From Candidatus Dormiibacterota bacterium (GTDB lineage: Bacteria > Chloroflexota > Dormibacteria > Dormibacterales > Dormibacteraceae): a DNA stretch of 7,496 bases. The notes below the pieces were generated by a model that ran no database searches, was not told the DNA's origin, and saw only the letters and a list, made by a program, of their open reading frames with translations. A program made the translations under genes and the position numbers. Of this stretch, positions 1 through 5,068 are shown one piece after another. Positions within the stretch are counted from its first letter, which is position 1; every line of letters starts with the position of its first letter. The stretch lies in contig CATPBF010000184.1 in the NCBI GenBank assembly GCA_955652585.1, positions 1 to 7,496 of the forward strand. Reading direction: 5' to 3'.

Positions 1-88
1 CCCTGCGGGCGTCTGTAGCCCTTAGTCCCGCTCGTCACATCTGGCATCCGATCTAAGAAGTGGGCTGTCCACGCCGCGCGCATCCCAA
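1..88. other. Short intergenic or gene-edge segment, nothing assignable
   Basis: Plus-strand frames 1 to 3 close at positions 18, 25 and 56. On the minus strand an ATG at 83 opens a frame that runs off the left edge, but its 27 codons show no recognisable motif or ribosome binding site. A weak stem (GGGC, 7-nt loop, GCCC) near 6-20 lacks a T-run, so no terminator for the tRNA can be claimed. Confidence 0.4.
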
Positions 89-164
89 TGGTGGGCGGCG
101 AGGGTTTCGAACCCCCGACCTCCAGCATGTCAAGCTGGCGCTCTCCCAACTGAGCTAGCCGCCC
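89..164 (-). tRNA. tRNA-Val (anticodon GAC), CCA end encoded
   Basis: Read on the minus strand, this folds into a complete cloverleaf. The acceptor stem GGGCGGC (164-158) pairs perfectly with GCCGCCC (99-93). The D stem is GCTC/GAGC, the anticodon stem is CCAGC/GCTGG with loop TTGACAT, the variable loop is AGGTC, and the T arm GGGGG-TTCGAAA-CCCTC contains one G-T pair. The anticodon GAC reads valine codon GUC. The discriminator base is A (92), followed directly by an encoded CCA (91-89), so the mature 3' end need not be added. The gene is single, with no second tRNA seen beside it. A good -10 hexamer on the same strand lies 29 nt upstream of the mature 5' end. Confidence 0.97.
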
Positions 165-192
165 GCGGCGGAATCCGAGCAGAGTGGACGCT

Positions 193-198
193 TATTCT
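193..198 (+). promoter_or_regulatory. Putative -10 element of the transporter gene (TATTCT)
   Basis: TATTCT ends 11 nt before the proposed TTG start at 210, so the transcript would have a leader of only a few bases. No Shine-Dalgarno sequence precedes the start. The same TA-start/T-end hexamer at a similar short distance precedes other first genes here (1489, 4249, minus-strand 4203), which supports reading it as a near-leaderless promoter. It overlaps the tRNA -10 on the other strand. Confidence 0.4.
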
Positions 199-199
199 A
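194..199 (-). promoter_or_regulatory. Putative -10 element of the tRNA-Val promoter (TAGAAT)
   Basis: TAGAAT on the minus strand differs from the TATAAT consensus at one base and sits 29 nt upstream of the tRNA 5' end, leaving room for a short 5' leader removed by RNase P. No convincing -35 box is seen; TTGGAG lies upstream with a short 15-nt spacer. The element overlaps a plus-strand TATTCT (193-198) that faces the transporter gene. Confidence 0.45.
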
Positions 200-209
200 G
201 GCCCGTGCC

Positions 210-1466
210 TTGGACTCCAATCGAGACGGTTTCGAAGGCGCGGGGCGAGAGCGGGAACGATTGACCGCGGCTGTTGATTGGCGGCGCAACCTTGTTGCGC
301 TCTGGTTCGCGGAGTTCACGGCAATCTTCGGTTTCAGCTTCGCCTTCCCATTCCTGTCGATCTTCATCTCTCAGGACCTCGGCGTCCATCCCGGCCGCGA
401 CCTCGACCTGTGGACGGCTGCCGCGGGCAGCGTGTCGGGCCTCGCGATGGCGATCGCCAGCCCGATCTGGGGCGTCCTCGGAGATCGATTGGGGCGCAAG
501 CCGATGCTCATCCGCTCGATGCTCGGCGGCGCGATCACCGTCGGCCTCATCTTCTTCGTGCAGACGCCGATCCAGCTGGTCGTGCTTCGCTTCCTCCAGG
601 GGGCGACGAGCGGCACCGTCGCTGCTGCCACCGCGCTGGTGGCGGTGGAAACACCGCGCCACCGGGTCGGCTGGGCGCTTGGAGTGGTGACGTCGGCGGT
701 TGCGCTGGGCAGCGCCGTCGGGCCGGTGGTCGGAGGCATTGCCGGAGCTGTCTTTGGGCTGCGCCTGGTTTTTCTCGGCGGCGGAATCCTGCTGGTGATC
801 TCCATGATCCCAGTGCTTCTCGTCGTCCGAGAGAGCCCGCTGAAGGCTCGCGATGCCTCGCGGCCGGGGACGCTCGCCATGATCAGACAGCGGCCTGGGG
901 CATTGCGCTCGGTCGTCGTGCTGATCGGCGCGCAGGGCCTAATCACCGTGGTCAACACCGCCACGCAGCAGCTCATCGTCCTCAGGCTCCTCGAGATGCT
1001 GGGCCGCGCCGCTTCATCCGTGACCGGAATCGCCTTCGGCGCCGCAGGGCTTACCAACAGCGTCTCCGCGATCGGTTACACGGCCGTGACGCGCCGCATC
1101 GGCTATGTGCGCATGCTCGCCCTGGCGTCGATACTGCTCGCGGTCACGATCGGCACGCTGGTCGTGGCCCCCAATGCGGTGTGGGTCGTGATTGCCGTCG
1201 GCGTCGCCGGGCTCCTCTACGGCGCGTTCGTGCCGGCGACCGCGAGCATGATCGGGCTTGAGACTCCGATCGAAGCGCAGAGCACGGTCTTCGGTTTCAA
1301 CGCCAGCGGAGTCGCGTTCGGCTTCTTCCTCGGCCCCTTGATCGGCGGCGGAATCGCGGCCACGAGCGACGTCCGGGTTGCGCTTGCGGTGACCGCCGCG
1401 TTGGCGGTGGGGCTGGCGTTCCTGGTCCTGTTGGGTACCCGAGAGCCTCGGATCGAGCGGCCTTAG
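210..1466 (+). CDS. Major facilitator superfamily exporter, drug:H+ antiporter (12-TM, DHA1-like)
   Basis: This 418-aa integral membrane protein probably exports a small molecule in exchange for protons. The loop between TM2 and TM3 carries MFS motif A, GVLGDRLGRKP (residues 88-98). TM4 carries RFLQGATSG (127-135), resembling motif B with its conserved Arg. TM5 carries the antiporter motif C, GSAVGPVVGG (167-176), typical of drug and metabolite exporters. A degenerate second motif A, TRRIGY, opens the C-terminal half (294-299), and a second GP..GGG helix lies near 375-381. Length is normal for a 12-helix member. The start is uncertain: TTG at 210 fits a -10 hexamer at 193, while an in-frame TTG at 261 would drop 17 residues without touching TM1, which begins near residue 27. 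The substrate cannot be told from sequence. It is followed 34 nt later by a separately promoted isomerase gene. Confidence 0.88.
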   Translation: MDSNRDGFEGAGRERERLTAAVDWRRNLVALWFAEFTAIFGFSFAFPFLSIFISQDLGVHPGRDLDLWTAAAGSVSGLAMAIASPIWGVLGDRLGRKPMLIRSMLGGAITVGLIFFVQTPIQLVVLRFLQGATSGTVAAATALVAVETPRHRVGWALGVVTSAVALGSAVGPVVGGIAGAVFGLRLVFLGGGILLVISMIPVLLVVRESPLKARDASRPGTLAMIRQRPGALRSVVVLIGAQGLITVVNTATQQLIVLRLLEMLGRAASSVTGIAFGAAGLTNSVSAIGYTAVTRRIGYVRMLALASILLAVTIGTLVVAPNAVWVVIAVGVAGLLYGAFVPATASMIGLETPIEAQSTVFGFNASGVAFGFFLGPLIGGGIAATSDVRVALAVTAALAVGLAFLVLLGTREPRIERP

Positions 1467-1488
1467 CGGCTCACGCCCGCAGATCCTC

Positions 1489-1494
1489 TAAATT
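1489..1494 (+). promoter_or_regulatory. Putative -10 element for the isomerase pair (TAAATT), leaderless spacing
   Basis: TAAATT lies in the only AT-rich patch of the 34-nt gap after the transporter. It ends 6 nt before the GTG at 1501, the distance at which transcription would begin on the start codon itself. No Shine-Dalgarno sequence precedes 1501, which agrees with leaderless translation. No clear -35 box is visible. Confidence 0.5.
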
Positions 1495-1500
1495 CAAAAG

Positions 1501-2091
1501 GTGAGACGAACCCTTCTGCTGTCGCTTGCCACGATCGTGATATGCGCCTGTGATGTGGTGCCAGCGTCCTCGAGCCCCTCAGGCTGCGACAATGGGATTG
1601 TCGCCTGCATGGATCAACGAACCACGCCCCCACCCACCGTCATCGACTCGACGAAGAAGTACACCGCGGTCGTGCACACCTCGCGTGGCGACTTCACGAT
1701 CACCTTCGTCGATCCCAGCGTGGCTCCGCAGACCGTCAACAACTTTGTCTACCTCGCGCAAAACCACTACTACGACGGCCTTACCTTTCACCGTGTGGTG
1801 CCTGGGTTCGTCGTCCAGGGCGGCGATCCCCTCGGCAACGGCACCGGGGGCCCCGCTTACAAGCTTCCCAACGAAACCAACCCTTCCAAGTGGACGCGCG
1901 GCACCGCCGGGATGGCTTCGAGCGCTGCCGGCGTGAGCGGCTCGCAGTTCTTCATCACGACCGGCGATGCGCCGTTTCTCGCCACCAGCGGGGTCTACAA
2001 CCATTTCGGCTCGGTCACTTCGGGCATGACTGTCATCGATTCGATCCAGGTCGGCGATCGCATGACCTCGATCGACATCACCGCCTCGTGA
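1501..2091 (+). CDS. Cyclophilin-type peptidyl-prolyl cis-trans isomerase, secreted lipoprotein
   Basis: This 196-aa protein speeds cis-trans isomerisation of Xaa-Pro bonds in exported proteins. The N-terminus has two arginines, a hydrophobic stretch and a lipobox ICAC, placing the lipidated Cys at residue 17, so it should be anchored on the outer face of the membrane. A linker of about 35 residues leads to the cyclophilin domain (about 54-195). The core signature FHRVVPGFVVQGGDP (97-110 and flank) gives catalytic Arg98 with Phe103 and Gln106, and SQFFIT (148-153) gives the hydrophobic pocket Phe. The position of the cyclosporin-contacting Trp of human CypA is Phe159 here, and the active-site His position is Tyr166, as in many bacterial homologues. 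GTG at 1501 is chosen because it precedes the signal peptide and fits the -10 at 1489. Its stop overlaps the start of the FKBP gene (GTGA). Confidence 0.93.
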   Translation: MRRTLLLSLATIVICACDVVPASSSPSGCDNGIVACMDQRTTPPPTVIDSTKKYTAVVHTSRGDFTITFVDPSVAPQTVNNFVYLAQNHYYDGLTFHRVVPGFVVQGGDPLGNGTGGPAYKLPNETNPSKWTRGTAGMASSAAGVSGSQFFITTGDAPFLATSGVYNHFGSVTSGMTVIDSIQVGDRMTSIDITAS

Positions 2092-2726
2092 AGGGGACGC
2101 CGCGCGCCGTCCTGGCGCTCGCTGTCGCGGGCGCATTCGCACTGTCGGCCTGCGGCTACGCTGACCCGTATGTGACTTCTGGGCCGGTGGCCAATGAAAG
2201 CCCGGGCCTGACTGTCACCCCGTCTCCGGGAACAGACGACTTCAATGCCGGGAGTGGCCTGCCGGTGGTCACCTACCCGGACGGGCTCAAGTACATCGAC
2301 ATCACGGTCGGCACCGGCACCCTCGCTCACCGCAACGACGCCATCGTCGTCCAGTACACCGGCTGGCTCACTGACGGCACGAAGTTCGACTCCAGCCGCG
2401 GCCGCGGCACGTCGTTCCCGGTTGATCTGAACGCGAATCCGAGCCAGGTCATCCCCGGCTGGGTGGAGGGCATCCCCGGGATGAAGGTCGGGGGCAAGCG
2501 CAAGCTCATAATCCCGGCACCGCTCGCCTACGGTGCGGCCGGCAAGCAGGACCCCAACACCGGCGCCTACGTCATCCAGCCCAACGCGACCCTGGTCTTC
2601 GCGATCGAGTTGATCAGCCTCACGGTCGGGCCGAGCCCATCGCCGATACCTCCGCCGAAGCCGACCCCCACGCCATCACCGAGCCCAAGCCCAAGCCCGA
2701 GCGCCAGCCCGTCTAAGTCGCCCTAA
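2088..2726 (+). CDS. FKBP-type peptidyl-prolyl cis-trans isomerase, secreted lipoprotein with Pro/Ser tail
   Basis: This 212-aa protein is a second proline isomerase, unrelated in fold to its neighbour. The open frame extends leftward to 1890, but GTG at 2088 is the real start: it begins a signal peptide with lipobox LSAC (Cys22) and overlaps the cyclophilin stop by 4 nt, indicating translational coupling. The FKBP domain spans about 62-178. Conserved pocket residues are present: Tyr90 (VVQYTGWL), Phe100-Asp101 (KFDSS), Val121-Ile122 and Trp125 (VIPGWVEG), Tyr148 (PLAYG) and Phe171 (LVFAIEL). It should therefore be active on the outer face of the membrane. After residue 180 comes a low-complexity tail of Pro, Ser, Thr and Lys. 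The last 14 bp overlap the convergent cupredoxin gene. Confidence 0.93.
   Translation: MKGTPRAVLALAVAGAFALSACGYADPYVTSGPVANESPGLTVTPSPGTDDFNAGSGLPVVTYPDGLKYIDITVGTGTLAHRNDAIVVQYTGWLTDGTKFDSSRGRGTSFPVDLNANPSQVIPGWVEGIPGMKVGGKRKLIIPAPLAYGAAGKQDPNTGAYVIQPNATLVFAIELISLTVGPSPSPIPPPKPTPTPSPSPSPSPSASPSKSP
2628..2723 (+). repeat. Low-complexity Pro/Ser-rich coding repeat
   Basis: The last 32 codons of the FKBP gene encode a tail dominated by Pro-Ser and Pro-Thr dipeptides (residues 181-212), built from near-repeats of cca/ccg plus agc/tca codons. Such tails are usually extended, unstructured and wall-spanning. The repetitive DNA is prone to length changes by slippage. Confidence 0.75.
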
Positions 2727-3075
2727 GGGTCCCCTTCATACCGCTGGCCGCGTGCCCGGGCTGATCACACAGGAACGAGTAGGTGCCCGCCGCAAGATTG
2801 GACAGTGTGAAAACAAAGCTGTCGCCGGCCGAGATGAGATCGCTTCTCCCCACGGTACTGCCCGAGCTGTCGCTAATCACCATGTCATGCGACGCTGAGC
2901 CTGCGTTGACAAGGTAGAAGACGACCTTTCCCGACGGCACGCTGATCGTGGAGGGATCGAACTTGTACTCGGTCATGGTGACCTTGATCGAGCCAGACGG
3001 CTGTGCGCTTCCTCCCCCACCACCGCACGCGGCCAACAGGGCCACCGCGACCAGGCTGACCGCAAGCCGCCTCAT
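2713..3075 (-). CDS. Cupredoxin (type-1 copper) lipoprotein in the oxidase operon
   Basis: This 120-aa blue-copper-like protein would carry single electrons, or hold copper, on the outer membrane face. The signal peptide ends in a lipobox (LAAC, Cys17), followed by a glycine-rich linker. The beta-sandwich domain covers about 29-120. A full set of type-1 copper ligands is visible: His63 in SHDMVI, then Cys103, His108 and Met113 in FLCDQPGHAASGM (C-x4-H-x4-M spacing). The open frame runs upstream to 3546, but the ATG at 3075 is chosen because it starts the signal peptide and overlaps the ctaE stop as ATGA (4 nt), implying coupled translation. Co-transcription with ctaE, and the lack of a cytochrome c domain on subunit II, suggest it could donate electrons to the oxidase. 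This is inference, and a copper-delivery role is the alternative. Confidence 0.9.
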   Translation of the reverse strand: MRRLAVSLVAVALLAACGGGGGSAQPSGSIKVTMTEYKFDPSTISVPSGKVVFYLVNAGSASHDMVISDSSGSTVGRSDLISAGDSFVFTLSNLAAGTYSFLCDQPGHAASGMKGTLRAT

Positions 3076-3698
3076 CGAAACAGCGTCACCCCCAGATACA
3101 GGATGCCGAACAGGAAAATCCACACCACGTCGACGAAGTGCCAGTACAGCGTCACCGCCGCGACGCCGACGTGATGCTGCTGCGAGAACTGACCTCGTGT
3201 GGCGCGATACAGGATGATCGTCAGCAAGACGAGTCCGCCCAAGACGTGCGCGCCGTGGAACCCGGTCATGATGAAGAAGGCGCTCGCGAAGGAGTTCGCG
3301 GTGAGGGTGAGGCCGCGACCGAACGCTGCGATGAACTCGTACAGCTGACCGAACTCGAATCCGAGGCCCAGGATGATCGTCGCGATCCAAAGGGTGAAGA
3401 ACTGGCGGCGATTGCCATGCGTCAGGCTGTCGGCAGCGAAATGGCACGTAACACCGCTGGACAGCAGCACGACAGTGTTGATGGCCGGTATGGGCCACCA
3501 GTTCACATAGAACTCGGGCGTGCTCGCGGGCGGCGGCGGCGGCCACTGGATATGCGAGCCGTAAAGGTAGAAGTAGGTCGCGAAGAGGCTTCCGAAGAAC
3601 ATCACCTCGGACGCGAGGAAGATGTACATCCCCATCATCCCGGGCTTGATCGCCGGGTATTGCGGTTCGGTCTGCCGCCGCAGCGTCGCTACAGCCAT
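3072..3698 (-). CDS. ctaE: Cytochrome c oxidase subunit III (short, 5-TM form)
   Basis: Subunit III binds beside subunit I and supports proton uptake and oxidase stability. The 208-aa length matches the short bacterial form lacking the first two helices of the mitochondrial type. Family signatures include ASEVMFFGSLFATYF (29-43) with the conserved Glu31, GFHGAHVLGG (146-155) and YWHFVDVVWIFLF (185-197). A run of five prolines (53-57) sits in the loop after the first helix. The ATG at 3698 shares its A with the stop of the upstream zinc-ribbon gene (TGATG) and has a strong ribosome binding site 8 nt upstream. The 3' end overlaps the cupredoxin start. It is transcribed away from ctaC and ctaD, from a shared divergent region. 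Confidence 0.96.
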   Translation of the reverse strand: MAVATLRRQTEPQYPAIKPGMMGMYIFLASEVMFFGSLFATYFYLYGSHIQWPPPPPASTPEFYVNWWPIPAINTVVLLSSGVTCHFAADSLTHGNRRQFFTLWIATIILGLGFEFGQLYEFIAAFGRGLTLTANSFASAFFIMTGFHGAHVLGGLVLLTIILYRATRGQFSQQHHVGVAAVTLYWHFVDVVWIFLFGILYLGVTLFR

Positions 3699-4186
3699 CA
3701 GTGATGCACCTCGCCGCCTTCAGCGGGTTCGGCCGGGAACATCTTCACGTCTTCGACCAGGACCCACCCGACCACACCGGCAAGGAGGATCAACCCGCCG
3801 AGCACCGCCAGGGTGACCCGGACCTCTGATGCGAACGGGATGGCGGCGAGGCTGAGGAAGAGCGCGCCCGCGCAGATGACGAACGGCCACTTGCTGGGCG
3901 GCGGCATGTGGATCCCAAGCTCATGGGCCTTGGCGTCGAAATCGACGACATATTCCACGTGCTGCGGTATCTCCATGTCGTAGCGCGAGGCGGCGGCTCG
4001 CGCCGGATCGGCATCGCGCCACACCTTGAACGCCGCCGAGGCGACATAGCTCGACGGCCAGAGCTTGTAGCCGCAGTTGCGGCAGAGGTCGAGAAACCTG
4101 GGCGTGCGCAACCCGCAGCGCGGGCAGTCGACGGCAAGGGAAGGGTTGGAGATGTCGACGTATCGGGGCTCCCTGGATGCCGCCAC
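3698..4186 (-). CDS. Zinc-ribbon two-TM membrane protein, putative cytochrome oxidase accessory (subunit IV-like)
   Basis: This 162-aa protein is not one I can name with certainty. Residues 21-38 form a zinc-ribbon motif of two CxxC knuckles (Cys21, Cys24, Cys35, Cys38; 10-residue spacing). A charged, probably cytoplasmic, stretch follows (about 45-95). MPPPSKWP (94-101) then leads into two membrane helices at about 101-119 and 124-143, ending in a short acidic tail with two His. The Pro-rich lead-in and helix pair resemble small subunit IV-type proteins of bacterial aa3 oxidases, but the ribbon is unexpected in that role. It is the first gene of the leftward ctaE operon, with a 1-nt overlap into ctaE. 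GTG at 4186 is taken as start because a TAGAAT -10 lies 11 nt upstream. It may be an extra subunit, an assembly factor, or a metal- or redox-sensing partner. Confidence 0.85.
   Translation of the reverse strand: MAASREPRYVDISNPSLAVDCPRCGLRTPRFLDLCRNCGYKLWPSSYVASAAFKVWRDADPARAAASRYDMEIPQHVEYVVDFDAKAHELGIHMPPPSKWPFVICAGALFLSLAAIPFASEVRVTLAVLGGLILLAGVVGWVLVEDVKMFPAEPAEGGEVHH
3707..3712 (-). promoter_or_regulatory. Ribosome binding site of ctaE (GAGGTG)
   Basis: GAGGTG on the minus strand is an almost perfect anti-16S match, 8 nt upstream of the ctaE ATG and inside the end of the preceding gene. It is the clearest Shine-Dalgarno site in the window. It shows that this organism uses them at operon-internal starts even though first genes appear to lack them. 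Confidence 0.7.
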
Positions 4187-4197
4187 GTTAGTTCCGG

Positions 4198-4203
4198 ATT
4201 CTA
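4198..4203 (-). promoter_or_regulatory. Putative -10 element of the leftward zinc-ribbon/ctaE/cupredoxin operon (TAGAAT)
   Basis: TAGAAT on the minus strand ends 11 nt before the GTG start at 4186, giving a predicted leader of about 4 nt. It is the same hexamer as the proposed tRNA-Val -10. No strong -35 is seen; CCGGAC sits at a 17-nt spacer. Confidence 0.5.
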
Positions 4204-4224
4204 TCAGCGCGTGGGAAACAGTCC

Positions 4225-4240
4225 GGGAGTTGCTCCTCCC
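4225..4240. promoter_or_regulatory. Small inverted repeat between the divergent oxidase promoters
   Basis: GGGAG (4225-4229) and CTCCC (4236-4240) form a 5-bp inverted repeat with a 6-nt centre, lying between the two opposing -10 elements and over the expected -35 zone of ctaC. It could be an operator for both operons. Five-bp arms in GC-rich DNA are common by chance, so this is weak. Confidence 0.2.
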
Positions 4241-4248
4241 GCCGCCGA

Positions 4249-4254
4249 TATACT
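4249..4254 (+). promoter_or_regulatory. Putative -10 element of ctaC (TATACT)
   Basis: TATACT is one base from the TATAAT consensus and ends 7 nt before the GTG start of ctaC, the spacing expected when the transcript begins at the start codon. No Shine-Dalgarno sequence precedes ctaC. It points away from the TAGAAT at 4198-4203, so the two oxidase operons share a 75-bp divergent regulatory region. Confidence 0.55.
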
Positions 4255-4261
4255 GGGCGCC

Positions 4262-5056
4262 GTGAAGGCGGGGTCACTCACCAGGCTGTGGCCACTGGCC
4301 ATTCTGCCCGCGGTCCTCCTGCTCAGCTCCTGCGAGGCGCCTGGCGGAATCTCGCCCATTTTCCCGACCCCCGTGTCGCCCAACGGCCAGGACATCTTCG
4401 ACACGTATATCGGGATCTCCATCCCGGCGATCATCGTCTTCATCGGCGTCGAGCTGGCCCTGCTGTGGGTGGTCATCAGATACCGCCGGTCCAGGCAGCC
4501 CGCCGGTTACGTGCCGCCCCAGATCCACGGCAACTTCAAGCTCGAGGTGGTGTGGACCGCGGTTCCGCTGGTGGTGGTGCTGGCGATCGCCCTTTACAGC
4601 TTTAACGAGCTGCAGAAGGACTTCCAGCCCATCAGCAACTACGACTTCGAGGTCGTCGTCTCCGGCCACCAGTTCGGCTGGAACTATACGTATCCCCAGG
4701 CCGGCGGCTTCACCATCCACCAGGAGGGAACCCTGGCCGGCGACGTGACGCCGTTCGTGGTCCCGGTGAACACGCTGATCCGCCTGCGCATGCAGGGCAC
4801 CGACGTGATCCACTCGTGGTGGGTCCCCGCGATCTCGGGCAAGACCGATGCGGTGCCGGGCTATGACAACTTCACCTGGTTGAAGATCGATCGCGTCGGC
4901 GCCTGGCGCGGCGAATGCGCGGAGCTCTGCGGCGTCGGCCACAGCACCATGCAGATCATCGTGCAGTCGATGACCCAATCCGATTTCGACGCCTGGGTCC
5001 AACAGCAGGCGGCGACGCAGCACGCGGCGCGAAGCACCTCGACGAGCGCGAGTTAG
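4262..5056 (+). CDS. ctaC: Cytochrome c oxidase subunit II, CuA-containing lipoprotein
   Basis: This 264-aa subunit receives electrons at its binuclear CuA centre and passes them to haem a in subunit I. The signal peptide ends with lipobox LSSC (Cys24). Two membrane helices follow (about 49-74 and 96-113), then the outer cupredoxin domain (about 128-240). All CuA ligands are present: His184 (VIHSWW), then Cys219, Glu221, Cys223, His227 and Met230 in the GECAELCGVGHSTM segment. Trp140 in HQFGWNY is the usual electron-entry region. The frame is open back to 3908, but GTG at 4262 is chosen because it begins the signal peptide 7 nt after a TATACT -10. There is no C-terminal cytochrome c domain; the tail ends in Ser/Thr/Ala. 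ctaD follows after 12 nt, so the two are co-transcribed. Confidence 0.97.
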   Translation: MKAGSLTRLWPLAILPAVLLLSSCEAPGGISPIFPTPVSPNGQDIFDTYIGISIPAIIVFIGVELALLWVVIRYRRSRQPAGYVPPQIHGNFKLEVVWTAVPLVVVLAIALYSFNELQKDFQPISNYDFEVVVSGHQFGWNYTYPQAGGFTIHQEGTLAGDVTPFVVPVNTLIRLRMQGTDVIHSWWVPAISGKTDAVPGYDNFTWLKIDRVGAWRGECAELCGVGHSTMQIIVQSMTQSDFDAWVQQQAATQHAARSTSTSAS

Positions 5057-5068
5057 GATGGACATCTA

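Noticed and set aside
5..31. Possible terminator hairpin downstream of the tRNA
   Set aside because: The stems are short, the loop is long and no T-run follows on the minus strand.
1..83. Minus-strand open frame from an ATG at 83 running off the left edge
   Set aside because: Only 27 codons, no ribosome binding site and no recognisable motif; chance open frames are common in GC-rich DNA.
1890..2087. Upstream extension of the FKBP reading frame
   Set aside because: It lies wholly inside the cyclophilin gene in another frame, has no conserved content, and the signal peptide begins at GTG 2088.
3529..3543. GGC/CCG trinucleotide run
   Set aside because: It encodes the Pro run in the loop of subunit III and is explained by coding; a run this short needs no separate repeat call.
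3076..3546. Upstream extension of the cupredoxin frame
   Set aside because: It is an out-of-frame reading of ctaE rich in Arg and His; the lipoprotein signal starts at ATG 3075.
3908..4261. Upstream extension of the ctaC reading frame
   Set aside because: It runs antisense to the zinc-ribbon gene and across the divergent promoters; the signal peptide starts at GTG 4262.
4274..5065. Long minus-strand open frame opposite ctaC
   Set aside because: A shadow of GC-rich codon bias, with Arg/His/Asp-rich, low-information protein and no motif, while the other strand has a complete CuA subunit.
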